Source of the DNA: Farysia itapuensis
Lineage: Eukaryota > Basidiomycota > Ustilaginomycetes > Ustilaginales > Ustilaginaceae
Assembly (NCBI GenBank): GCA_023212645.1
Contig: JALBYC010000028.1
Span: 89,215-153,214 of the forward strand
Length of the DNA stretch: 64,000 bases
Direction of reading: 5' to 3'
In this document: one piece after another, positions 1 through 9,613 of the stretch
How positions within the stretch are numbered: position 1 is the first letter of the stretch
Layout: each line of letters begins with the position of its first letter
Notes under the pieces: model-generated
Told to the model about the DNA's origin: nothing
Databases searched by the model: none
Seen by the model: the letters and a program-made list of their open reading frames with translations, nothing else
Translations under genes and position numbers: made by a program

Positions 1-203
1 AGGAAAGAAGCACACGTACATTGCGCGCCGCCCCGGCATGCAAGCATGTGCCGTCCCTTCCACGCAGGCTGGTGCACAGCCCTTTATGTCTCACAAGGTA
101 TTAGTTTCACCCAATGTGTGGGCTTGCGTCAGTGATGGTTACGTGCAGAATGGGGCATGCGAACTTGATTTGCAATGTGACGAGGCGATGATCTATGTTT
201 GCT

Positions 204-2336
204 CTAGACGGAGCCGCGCTGGAATTTGGTGCGCAGCAGATTGGACGAGATTGTTTTGGTGATAAGGTGGCCCGCAGAGGGCCGACGTGTCTTGGACTCG
301 CTCTGGTTGGGAAGCTTGCCCTCGAAGCTGTTGTGCTGCGATGATGCTGCAGACGTGATTTGGTGGGACAGAGGGCTTGGACGCGGGACGAACTCCTTGT
401 GCGCTGCTGATGCAACGCTGGGAGTCGGGCGGCCGCCGAGTCGAATTGCTTCCTGAGCAGAGATTTCCACAGGATCGACGTCGGCATCCGATGGAATAGC
501 AAAGTACTTTGTCTCTGTTGCAATCTTGCGCTGCAGGCCTTCGGGACGCAGCGATGGTGAAGAGCCCTTCTTGCACTTGGCAGCGAGGGGAACGTCGATG
601 GCGATAATGTTGGAGATGGAAGATTCCCACACGCATCCAGCCATGACGGGGACCATAGACTTGAGCTTAGATTTGGGCGAGCCGGACAGGGTCTCTGTCA
701 TCTTCATGATCGAGTCCCAGAGTGCAATCGTCGCAGCTGCTTTGACTTCCTCCAGCGGTGGTAAGCTCGACTGATACTGGGGCAAGAGAGAAGAGATGGG
801 CGCGGCAGGCATTTCGATGCGCTTGATCTTGATATCAATAAAGAAGCCGTACTCGCCACTTCCTTGTCCATCACAAGCCTGGCACTTGGATTTGAGTCCG
901 CCCTGGCACGTATTGCATTTGAGTACACCAGCGCCTTGACAACGGCGGCAGCTGGCCTTGGCGCGCGACTTTTCGCGACCCGTACCCGAGCACCAAAAGC
1001 ACTCATCCGCCTGTTCGCCCTTGCACGTCACGCAGCAAAACACGCGCTGCCCATCGCACTTGGCGCAAAGGGCATTCTTGCGCAGAGGTGTGAGCTCGAG
1101 AGTTTTTTTGTTCTTGCCCTTGAGCAGCGAGGCGGTGAGATCTTCGTGTCGGACTTCCATGGCCCAAGGGCTTGGAACTGCCCCCAGTCGATGCAATTCC
1201 GGAGAGACTTGCTGCTCCGTCTGCGAAGGGCTGCGTTGTAGGAGACCAGGGTTGACGTCGCCGACACGCTTCCAGCTGGCAGTTCGGCTTTCCATGACAA
1301 CCATGGCCTTGATCAACGAAAGGCTTTGCTTACCGCACAGGCTTGCTGTCATGGATGCTTTGCGCGCTTCACGCTCCTGATCGCTTATCTCGTGCCTTTT
1401 CGTCGGAGGCAGGGGTTGTCCATCTTCTCCAATCTCGCGAGATGGTGGCTCGCACAGCGCCGGGAACTTGCGCGTGAGCATGTCGATGTATTCACTCGAC
1501 GTCATCTGACGCTCAGGCAAAGTGGTAGCCTTGAAAGCAATGTCGTGGAGGCTCAGACGTGTAAAGGGTTGGTGGGCTTGCGTGGTTGTTGTGCTAGACA
1601 CGCTGAAAGCCATGGAGACAGGACGAGGACGTTGCAAGGCTGTAGAAGTATCCACATCGATGGCTTTGGCCTTTCCAGCAGCAGCTCGTGATTGCACAAA
1701 ACCATCATCGAGCAGTTCGAGGTCAGAGCCATCGCCCACCTGATAGCGTGAGAGTGCATTGTACAGGTCAAAGCGCGGTGCCGTTAAGCGCTGGGAAGGC
1801 TGATATGGTTCGGGAGGTGTCCTAAGCTCGTCATCGTTGGCATCGCTTGAGCTTCGAGCGGATCGGTCACTGAGGGCAGCGGGCATCGAGCTCGACCGGC
1901 TCGACGAAGGTTGAGTGTGTTCTGCCGCTTCAGGACTCAATACAACTGCTTCGGCCAGATGAGAAGCGAGGCCGTATGTGTGGTCGAGGGCAGATCTTGG
2001 CTGAGCCTCGACAGATGCGGGATCGAAAGCGTGGGAGAAGTTGAAGTCTTCGTCGGCAGTAGCCTGCGTGGTGTACATGTCGGCGGACGAGAGAGCGTGA
2101 AGACCTCGTCGAATCTGTCGACTCATTGCAAAGATGGCTCTGTCGCGCTCGTCTTCGTCGTCTTCGTAGTCTGCATGTAGTTGAGAAGGAGAAGAGTCGT
2201 CTGTGGCTTGTGAAGTGAAGTCGTCAAAGAAGAAAGCAGCTGAAGAAGTAGACGGGCGTTGCTCATCCAGACCTCTGCGTCTAGGAGAGTAGTCTTGGAG
2301 AGGCAAAGTGCCCTGCTGCCGCTGATGTTGGGCCAT
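204..2336 (-). CDS. DnaJ-type zinc-finger protein, SSUH2-like
   Basis: A 710-residue protein. Residues about 420-490 hold a run of CxxC pairs with CxGxG spacing (LCAKCDGQ, CKG, CFWCSGTG, CRRCQGAG, CNTCQGG, CQACDGQG), the cysteine-rich zinc module of DnaJ and of the SSUH2 family. There is no J domain, so it is not a classical Hsp40. The N-terminal 400 residues are acidic and Ser-rich and look disordered, apart from a short patch around TSSEYIDMLTRKFPALCEPP. The C-terminal 200 residues after the zinc module end in a basic tail. Start: the frame is open to 2525 on the minus strand but contains no ATG upstream of 2336; it begins there with a TTG, so either 2336 is the start or a short 5' exon is spliced in. 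The zinc module is certain; the cellular role is not known to me. Confidence 0.75.
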   Translation of the reverse strand: MAQHQRQQGTLPLQDYSPRRRGLDEQRPSTSSAAFFFDDFTSQATDDSSPSQLHADYEDDEDERDRAIFAMSRQIRRGLHALSSADMYTTQATADEDFNFSHAFDPASVEAQPRSALDHTYGLASHLAEAVVLSPEAAEHTQPSSSRSSSMPAALSDRSARSSSDANDDELRTPPEPYQPSQRLTAPRFDLYNALSRYQVGDGSDLELLDDGFVQSRAAAGKAKAIDVDTSTALQRPRPVSMAFSVSSTTTTQAHQPFTRLSLHDIAFKATTLPERQMTSSEYIDMLTRKFPALCEPPSREIGEDGQPLPPTKRHEISDQEREARKASMTASLCGKQSLSLIKAMVVMESRTASWKRVGDVNPGLLQRSPSQTEQQVSPELHRLGAVPSPWAMEVRHEDLTASLLKGKNKKTLELTPLRKNALCAKCDGQRVFCCVTCKGEQADECFWCSGTGREKSRAKASCRRCQGAGVLKCNTCQGGLKSKCQACDGQGSGEYGFFIDIKIKRIEMPAAPISSLLPQYQSSLPPLEEVKAAATIALWDSIMKMTETLSGSPKSKLKSMVPVMAGCVWESSISNIIAIDVPLAAKCKKGSSPSLRPEGLQRKIATETKYFAIPSDADVDPVEISAQEAIRLGGRPTPSVASAAHKEFVPRPSPLSHQITSAASSQHNSFEGKLPNQSESKTRRPSAGHLITKTISSNLLRTKFQRGSV

Positions 2337-4071
2337 CCTGATAGCGAGACACGGATCAGCTGCCGATCCTTGCAGAGAATGATGAAACCAAGCGTTCTGA
2401 GCACCGAAATGAGGTCCTTGGTAGCCGGCAGATGGCGGTGGCCGAGCAAAAAACTCGTGGCAGTGCGTGTTGGGAGTCAGCAAGCAGACACAACGACGAT
2501 CGACTTTAGAGCGTGCAGTTGTTTGTCAGGCTGTACTTGTGGCTGCACATGGAAGATGGGGTGTGAGTGGGTCAAGATCATCACGCATGCCTCTCGAGAG
2601 ACAAGGAGGATTTCCGAGCGAGACGCCGAGCAGGTTGGCAGGCGTCACAGCATGCAAATCCCAGATCTTCCCGGCCCGTGTTGCGGAGATCGATGTCCAG
2701 AAGTCAGACCCTCGCGTAGAGAAAGGTTCTGGGACCCGAGCAAGTATACGCAAGATTCCAGCAAGGCCGTGAATCTCGGCATTGCACCACACGCTCGCGT
2801 ACAGAGCGGTGCCCGTTCCGTACCCAACCACGCTGTCGGCCCAAGAAAAACCCAGGTTCAACTTTACCACAGTCGACGCAAAAACCTTTGCCCTGCTCCC
2901 ACGGCAATCGAATCGTTCGGAGCATAAGCCAACTGTATCGCAGTATATGAGACCTGCCAAGGTTTCGCACAGACAGGTGAAAGCTTGTTGTGGGACGAGA
3001 CAATTATGACGTGTGGCACACGACTGTTTGTGGACTGTTTGTGCCAATGTTTGCGCCGCGCAGGACTGAAACTTGTTTTGCGTTCAGGAAATTGGGTTTT
3101 TTTTTGGCCTGGGTGTGAGAAAATTCATGTTAGAGTCGCGATACTCGCTTATGGGGTTTTGCGAGTCAAGCCGCAAGACGTGCTATGCGAGACACGACCT
3201 CCAGGCTAGAGGCCGATACTAATTTGGCAAGTGGCGTGTGCAGATTGTTGCGCAGATGTGCAATCTTGTGCGCAACTACAGCGTGAGAAGAAGAGATGGT
3301 TTTCACGAGGCTCGAGGTCGTCGGTATTGCAGCACGAACGGGAAAGAGCATGTGTGAAGGTGCCACACCGTCTGCGCACGGCACGGCCTGAGATCCGAGA
3401 AGCGTTATCCGTGTCGGAGTGAGGAGCGCGCCCGTCTCGCTACCTGATCAATGAAGGCGGCGAGCGCTCATGGGTAACTGCCCGTGCCTTGGACGCGAGA
3501 CACGCTGCATTGCTCCAAACTTTTCTCGACACATGCAAGTTTCAACATTTGGGGTCGGTAGCAGGCGTCGGTTGCTGCCTTGCCAAGAAGTAGGCGTCGC
3601 TTTCATTTAGTGCCACTGCATGAGAAAGCACTTTGTCGATAATCTGGTGTGCGATAAGGCTATATGGTTTTCGGTCTGGCTGAGCAGGGTTTCGCATCCC
3701 TTCTCACGCTGCTGACAGGCTCGGCTGGCTGTCTCGCTACAACGGCAAGGGCGGAGTCAAAAAAACCAAGAAAACTGCGAAAATCCTGCGAAAATCAAGA
3801 ATAAAGGCAAAATCGGAATTTCGGGTGTCGCCGTCGGAGGCGAGGATCGGCGGCAGCGGCGAGCAGTCATCATCAGGTAGCAGCTACGCCAAGGGCGACA
3901 GCAGCAGCAGCAGCAGCAGCAGCAACAGTGCCTTGTCTCTCTACCTCCTTCCTATATCAATTCCCCTCTCTCCCGATCTCGCCCACTCCCTCTGGATTCC
4001 TCTCCCTCTCTCTCTCTCCGTCATCTCAATCAGTCACTACTGCCGCGCTCTCTCTGTCATTACCACCAAAG
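2337..4071. other. Intergenic region between two divergent genes
   Basis: About 1.7 kb without a convincing gene, between the divergent zinc-finger and acyl-CoA ligase genes. The largest open frame (minus, about 2526-3047) has no recognisable domain. The right end looks like a promoter/5' UTR: an A-rich stretch at 3757-3815, a CAG run at 3899-3922 and a pyrimidine-rich (CT) tract at about 3960-4025 just before the ligase ATG. Confidence 0.6.
3899..3922 (+). repeat. (CAG)8 microsatellite
   Basis: Eight uninterrupted CAG units followed by CAA CAG, lying about 150 bp upstream of the acyl-CoA ligase ATG, probably in its 5' UTR or promoter. Length polymorphism between strains is likely for such a run. 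Confidence 0.9.
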
Positions 4072-6632
4072 ATGGCGGCCCAGATCCTCACCTCGATCTA
4101 CCCATCGCTGCCTCAGGCAAGCTACACCAACATCTTTGACTATGTCAGCTCTCAGTCGGAAGGCAAGCTCGCCGACAAGATCCAGTTCGTTCGTCAGGAC
4201 GGCAAAGAGTTCACGTAAGTACTTGCCTCGACCATGTCCATTGTGCGCTGTCTCGTGCCATCTCGCACACTCAGTATATCATCTTGACTCTGTGCTGCAC
4301 AACTTCGTTGTGCAACGCAGCAAAAGTTTTTTTGGTATCACTGCGCAAAGGCGGGTCCCCAAATCGGAGCCACAATGATGTTGGTCTCACTCTGCAAGCT
4401 CAGATCAGATCAACACATTGCTCTCGTTCTGCGGTAGCTTAGCAAATATCGTCTTTGCGTTTGTCCAGCCAGATGGTTGGATGGAGCCCTTTCAAGCCAG
4501 GGTTCACTCCCCTTGCTGTGCGGCGGATGTCCTAGGCAACCGGCCAAAAGGCGGTTTTCAGGGAGCAAAGACAAAAAAAAAAAGGGTCAAGCAACCCCGC
4601 GTCATTATTCGCAGATTTGCAGCTGATCCGTGGGAATGGAGCGATCGTCCGATGTGGGCGCGCATTCGGCTGCTCTCATGCCCAGCCTGGCGTCTGTCTC
4701 GTGCCGACCATTCTGCCCTGAATCACACAGATTTTCAATTTTCCAAATCCTGGATTTTGGATTTGGGATTTGGCGCCTTTCAAAATGTTGGTCGTTGAAT
4801 TCGCCGATCGGATACCCGACGACCTCGTTTTTGGCTTTGGATTTTTTGCCGAGTTTTGGCTTTCTTGATCGACGTAATTTGTGTCTCAACCGTTACTGAC
4901 CCTGATACTTCTTGTTGGATGCCCTAACAGACATGGTCAAGTCGTTTCCATGGCACGACGTCTGGCATGGACGCTGCGACACAAGCTCGGCCTCCAGCCG
5001 CGCCAGCGGGTCGGCATCATCTCGCCCAACCACACAATGTACCCCGTCTATGTGTTTGCTGCCGAGGTAGCCGGTCTGGTGACAGCTCCTGTCAACCCGG
5101 CTTTGACGGTAGGCGAATTGGCCAAGTCTCTGGCCCAGGCTTCTGTCGACGCTGTCCTCACCCACCCTTCCTGCCAGAACAATGCGCGAGCCGCTTGGCA
5201 GCTCGCTCAGACGGAGCTTGGTCGAACGGCAGACGGCAAGGGTCTCTACATGTTTGACGACACTGACGAGCTGGTTGTCGGAAACCAGGGCGAGCTCGAC
5301 ATTCGTGCCCACGTCACCGACAACGAGCTGCAGACCTACCGAGTCGAAGACCCTGCCACTGAGACTGCCTTTATCATGTTTTCCTCTGGCACGTCTGGCG
5401 CTGCCAAGGGTGTCGAAATCACCCACTCCAACGTCATTCACAGCGTTATGGCGCTTGTCGCTACGCACGATGACTACTTTGGTCAAAAGGACGTCCAGGT
5501 TGGCTTCCTCCCCTTCTACCACATTTTCGGCCTGATCAAGCTCATGCACCACCCCTTTTACCTGGGCATGAAGATTGTTGTGCTTCCCAAATTCGGTCTG
5601 GACCTGTTTTGCGAAAAGATCGAACAGTACGGCGCCACTGCTGCCCTTGTCGTGCCTCCTGTTCTGCTCCAGCTCGCAAAGAGCCCTATCCCAGCCAAGT
5701 ACGACATGTCGACACTCAAATGCGTCCAGTGTGGTGCTGCTCCTCTGTCTGCAGAGCTGTTTGAGCTTCTCGAGCTTCGATACGAGGGTCTGGCGGTACT
5801 CAACGGATACGGCCTGACAGAGTCTCTGCCCTCGGTCATCTGCTCGGGACCCAAGGAGCTGCCCAACTCCAAGGGTGCTGCCGGTCGAATCGCGCCGGGC
5901 GTCGAAGTGCGACTGGTCTCGGAAGAGGGTCACGACGTCGGACACGAACAGGGCCGTGATGGCGTACCCGGCGAAGTCTGGCTCCGAGGTCCGACCATCA
6001 TGAAGGGCTACCTTGACAACGAATCTGCCACGCGCGACGCCTTTACCGAAGACGGTTGGTTCAAGACTGGCGACGTTGCCATTATGAAGAACACCGAAAT
6101 TTTTATCGTTGACCGCATCAAGGACCTGATCAAGTTCAAGGGATTCCAGGTTTCGCCTGCCGAGTTGGAGGCTGTGGTGACGAGCCATGCCGAGGTGGCC
6201 GATGTGGCTGTATTTGGCGTGTGGTGCACTGCTCAGATGACAGAAGTGCCGCGGGCCTGCATTGTCCCCCGCGACTTGGAGCTGCTCAACCAGCCCGAGG
6301 CGTGCATGCAACTCGAAAAGCGCGTCCGCGCCCACATGGAGAGCTCGCTAGCCGCCCACAAGAAAATTCGCGGTGGCATCGAGTGGGTCGCCACTGTTCC
6401 CAAGTCTCCTTCAGGCAAGATTCTACGTCGACTGTTGCGCGACGAGGCCGCTCGTGATGCCGACTCGCAAAACCAGCTGCGCTCCACACTGGTCGTTGCC
6501 AACCACCAGAACGCTACCAACAATGCCAGCCCAAACACCCATCTCTCTCCCCTCTCGATCAACACAAAGAAGAACGACGAGGAGAACAAGGACAATATCT
6601 TTTCCCCCGTTTCGCCCATCGTCGCCGCCTAA
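4072..6632 (+). CDS. Acyl-CoA ligase, 4-coumarate:CoA ligase-like (AMP-binding)
   Basis: Two exons, 4072..4214 and 4931..6632, give 614 residues. The first splice site is AC|GTAAGT and the acceptor CTAACAG|A; joining them makes a Thr codon and continues into HGQVVSMARR in frame. The main frame alone would begin only at a GTG (4881), so the upstream exon is needed. ANL-superfamily motifs in order: FSSGTSGAAKG (about residue 199, P-loop-like A3), YGLTES (about 340, A5), FKTGDVA (A7), KFKGFQVSPAELE (A8 hinge) and KSPSGKILRRLL (about 538, with the catalytic Lys). The enzyme adenylates a carboxylic acid and transfers it to CoA. The order matches fungal 4CL-like ligases; substrate cannot be read from sequence. 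The C-terminus ends IVAA, so there is no PTS1 peroxisome signal, unlike many fungal relatives, which suggests a cytosolic enzyme. The tail after KILRRLL is about 70 residues long and Asn/Ser-rich. Confidence 0.9.
4215..4930 (+). other. 716-nt intron of the acyl-CoA ligase gene
   Basis: Bounded by GTAAGT and CTAACAG. It is more than ten times longer than the other introns seen here (55-59 nt). It contains a T/G-rich stretch with degenerate tandem GGATTTTGG-like units at about 4750-4776 and another at 4829-4863, and an A10 tract near 4574. No coding frame inside resembles a protein family. Confidence 0.8.
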
Positions 6633-7206
6633 GTTTTCTCTCCCACTTCCCCGATTTTCCCTTTTGCACAAAGGAGTCTTTTGATCGTGCACCGGCTTTG
6701 ACTGCCGTGAGCCGCCTCCTTTACCCACCTTTTTACCGTCGCTGTCTTTCGCAAATCGTCTTGTTATCTATTCGCAACCTCCTTTCATTTCTTTTTACCC
6801 TTTATTACTATTCCCCTTTTGCTTCTAATCTATTCCGCGGCGGCTTGACGCTTCTATCTGTAGCTTCTCTTCTGCTGGAAATCAATCGAACAATCTGTCT
6901 GCCAACTATCAGTTCTGTGCGCAAGTTGGGATTTCGTCGGAGCTGCGTGTTCCCGTCTCCCTCCCTTTCCCATCGCTTGAGGTGGAAGTGGGTTTCAGGC
7001 CATTCTAGCGAGACGAGGCTGAACCTCGGCTGGCGAGACAGGCGAGCCAAATTTTGCGAACCCCAGCAAAAAATAGAGCAGCGCGGGGCGTGTAAGTGAG
7101 ATTCATTAAAATTTGCAGAGATCTTACCCGCTTATCGGCTCATAGCTCTCAACGCAGTCAAGACTTGGGTCTATCAAAGAGTTTGGGTCATTGTGATTGC
7201 GAAGAT
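6633..7206. other. Convergent intergenic region (3' UTRs)
   Basis: About 570 bp between the stop codons of the acyl-CoA ligase (plus) and the acyltransferase-3 gene (minus). The left half is T-rich. No gene, RNA or clear repeat is seen. Confidence 0.6.
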
Positions 7207-8793
7207 CTAGATTCGGATCCAGCGCCAGAGCCAATTGGTAGCAAACAGCGTCGTGTCGTCAATGACGCGAGCGTAGACTTCGGCAATGAGGAGCGAAGCT
7301 GGAATCAGAATGATGAACAGTAGGCCAAGCAGACCTGCCTCGGAGGTGATCCCTGCCGAAGTGGTGAAGAAATGCCAGAGGAAAGATCCAAGCGACAGCA
7401 TTACCGTCCCAGAGATGAGAGCGATGGAGAAACTCATTCGTCCGAGGTAGGCCAACGGCTTTACGGCCAGGAAGCGTTGCGTGCGGGGACTGAGTTCGAT
7501 GAGGTAGAGTACGCCGGTAGCGAGCAGCCAGTTGTCGTAACGTGGGTAGGCAACCTGTGCTGGGTCGGTGTCATAGTTGAGCTTGCCCGTGTTGCCATTG
7601 ACATGAGCAATGATCTCGTTCTCGGCCATGCTTGGGAACGCAGCGATCCAAAGATACTTGAACAGTACGCCGAGTAAGACAAAGACGGCACCCGGGATCC
7701 AGGCCGCCATGTGTCGGCTTCCACTGCGAGTGATGGGAATGCCCTTGGCAGGCAGAAGCTGAAGATATACGGTCGAGTATTCCGCCATCATAAGCCCAGT
7801 CAAGGTGTACCACGACCATCGGCCAACCCATGCTGTGGTCAAGATCAACAGAACGAGACCGAGAGTCTTGTACCGCAGAATGGTAAAGGGGATGGCAAAG
7901 GCTAGAATAATGGAAACATAGGTCTGCTGGAAAAGTACAGGCACAAACCACATGATGCCCGAAGGAGGCAAGAAGGCGACGGCGCGAGCTGTCTTGTACG
8001 TCTCGGGGGTGAAGAAGTAGAAGAGGACACTGTTGAAATACTCGAGGACCGAGTCCCACTGCACTGGCGCGGCGGCCAGCTGGTTCTGCAGCGCAACGGA
8101 CATTTCGTTGGCGTAGCGGAAGCCGTTGAGCGCAATGACGGCAGAGACGATGGCTATTGTGATGGCCACGGGCGGAATGAAACGGAAGGGACGCTTGAAC
8201 GCCGCTCCTGACAGCGCTACTGCCTCGCGACGCTCAAAGAAAGTGAGCATGCTGACTCGACCAGAGATGATGACGAAAAAAGCAGCTTGCAAATCACCAT
8301 TGAAGAGGAGTGGTGACAATGCCTTGCGCAGCACTGTCTGCCACTCTGGACTAGATGCAATAAAGGCGGCCGGATAGATTCCGTCCACATCCCGGTCTAC
8401 TACAATAGCGGGTGCAAAGATGCGGAAAAAGGTCCAGAGAAGTACTTGCAAGCCCAAAATACCGCGCAGTCCCTCAATGTATTGGAGACGTGTGGATCGT
8501 TTTCTGCCCTGGTCGTTGGTATCGTCGAGTAGCAAGGCATTGGGTGTCACGCCAAAACGGGCTGCCCCTTTGAGCACAGCATAGCCTCGACTGTCTACAT
8601 CCAGATCGGCCTGTTTCTCGGCACCGGTGCCACTGTGCAGATCTGACTGTGGCACGACCGAGATCTTTTCCGATGGATATAGAGTGGGGTTTTGAGAAGG
8701 CAGACTTTGTTCACCATCCTTGCGCTTGATGCTTCGTTGGATCGACTTGCGCGTTGCGGGCATAGCCGCCGACGTTGAGTACTGCGACGCCAT
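7207..8793 (-). CDS. Membrane acyltransferase-3 family protein
   Basis: A 528-residue polytopic membrane protein. The family signature is near residue 105: YIEGLRGILGLQVLLW followed by a short loop, and then about ten hydrophobic segments (for example IILAFAIPFTILRYK, LVLLILTTAWVGRW, MSFSIALISGTVMLSLG, LLGLLFIILIPASLLIAEV). The N-terminal 100 residues are polar and cytosolic-looking. Acyltransferase-3 proteins move acyl groups, usually acetyl, onto sugars or other molecules across a membrane; the substrate here is unknown. Start: the open frame continues upstream to 8877 through a Cys/Val-rich stretch encoded by an (AC) microsatellite; the ATG at 8793 (MASQYSTSAAM) lies after it and is much more credible. 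A neighbouring gene linking it to one substrate is not evident. Confidence 0.8.
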   Translation of the reverse strand: MASQYSTSAAMPATRKSIQRSIKRKDGEQSLPSQNPTLYPSEKISVVPQSDLHSGTGAEKQADLDVDSRGYAVLKGAARFGVTPNALLLDDTNDQGRKRSTRLQYIEGLRGILGLQVLLWTFFRIFAPAIVVDRDVDGIYPAAFIASSPEWQTVLRKALSPLLFNGDLQAAFFVIISGRVSMLTFFERREAVALSGAAFKRPFRFIPPVAITIAIVSAVIALNGFRYANEMSVALQNQLAAAPVQWDSVLEYFNSVLFYFFTPETYKTARAVAFLPPSGIMWFVPVLFQQTYVSIILAFAIPFTILRYKTLGLVLLILTTAWVGRWSWYTLTGLMMAEYSTVYLQLLPAKGIPITRSGSRHMAAWIPGAVFVLLGVLFKYLWIAAFPSMAENEIIAHVNGNTGKLNYDTDPAQVAYPRYDNWLLATGVLYLIELSPRTQRFLAVKPLAYLGRMSFSIALISGTVMLSLGSFLWHFFTTSAGITSEAGLLGLLFIILIPASLLIAEVYARVIDDTTLFATNWLWRWIRI

Positions 8794-8842
8794 GTTGTGT
8801 GATGGAAGTACGAGCACAAGGACCTGACCCACCCTTGCCCAA

Positions 8843-8858
8843 ACACACACACACACAC
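8843..8858 (+). repeat. (AC)8 microsatellite
   Basis: Eight AC units about 50 bp upstream of the acyltransferase ATG on the minus strand, in its 5' UTR/promoter. Translating through it creates a spurious N-terminal extension in that frame. Confidence 0.9.
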
Positions 8859-9032
8859 CGCAAGGACAAGCGCACAAACTGACGCACGGCTTTGCACGGC
8901 ATCACACAGCTTCATTCCAAACGGTACGCGTAGGGATACGCAATCGGAATTTCTGGGTCGGCAATTCAGCGTCACGTCATCTAAAATGACAGTTGTGAGA
9001 CATTGCGCCGAAGCGTGAAAAACGATCCAAGT

Positions 9033-9398
9033 TTACTTGAGAGGGTCGTGGCCCCAGTTCTTGAGCGACTTGTAGCTCTTGGTCTGGCGCAGTTCTTGCT
9101 CGGATTTCTTCTGTTTGAGGTGCTCTTCCTGCGCCAAGTGTCGCTTGTTGTAGCTCACCACCTTGCGCATGTGCTGCAGGTCTTGGTCACTGTACTTGTC
9201 TGCCTTCTTTTCCGGATTTCGTCGCAAGATTGCACTGATCTTGTTGCCCGAATCGTGTCCCACAGTTTCGCCGCCCTGACCGTTGGTCCAGCCAGACGAG
9301 GTCGAATCTTCGCTCTTGAGCCATGAGTCGAGCTCGTCGGCCGTCATGTTGACCAGCTCGTTGAACTCCTTGATAACGTCCTTGTCCTGTTTGACCAT
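9033..9398 (-). CDS. Small DUF3140-like protein
   Basis: A 121-residue soluble protein starting MVKQDKDVIKEFNELVNM. The pattern EFNELVNMTADELDSWLKS, then GGETVGHDSGNKI and LRRNPEKKADKYSDQDLQHM, and MRKVVSYNKRHLAQEE matches the DUF3140 family, found in bacteria and fungi and sometimes named DNA-binding protein without clear proof. Charged, helix-rich and lysine-rich at the C-terminus. Start: a longer frame begins at a TTG (9470); the ATG at 9398 is where family similarity begins. It shares a 215-bp divergent promoter with the GH30 gene. The family assignment is from pattern recall; function is unknown. Confidence 0.7.
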   Translation of the reverse strand: MVKQDKDVIKEFNELVNMTADELDSWLKSEDSTSSGWTNGQGGETVGHDSGNKISAILRRNPEKKADKYSDQDLQHMRKVVSYNKRHLAQEEHLKQKKSEQELRQTKSYKSLKNWGHDPLK

Positions 9399-9613
9399 GG
9401 TTGTGGTAGTGTAGAGGCAACATGTGGAGACCCAGTTGCGGCTCTCGATATTACCACATTTTTTTGGCATTCGAGCGGCGACCGCGGCGACCTCGGCTTA
9501 TCCATTTTTTTTTGGTATTTCCTGGATATGCATGTCCAACATGAGGTGGTTCGCTTAGTATCCTTGGCAAGACCTCTTCTGCCTTTCCCTCTCTCCACCA
9601 CTGCCTTGTCACC
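9399..9613. promoter_or_regulatory. Divergent promoter, DUF3140 gene / GH30 gene
   Basis: A 215-bp spacer between opposite ATGs. It has two A/T tracts, a T7 run near 9460 and a T9 run near 9506, of the type that excludes nucleosomes in fungal promoters. The last 60 bp before the GH30 ATG are pyrimidine-rich. No TATA box is obvious. Confidence 0.45.

Noticed and set aside
2526..3047. 173-codon minus-strand frame upstream of the zinc-finger gene
   Set aside because: No domain, no conserved pattern, and codon use unlike neighbouring genes; treated as intergenic.
4893..6335. 480-codon minus-strand open frame opposite the acyl-CoA ligase
   Set aside because: Lies wholly inside a gene with full ligase motifs; its protein has no family pattern. 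A codon-bias shadow.
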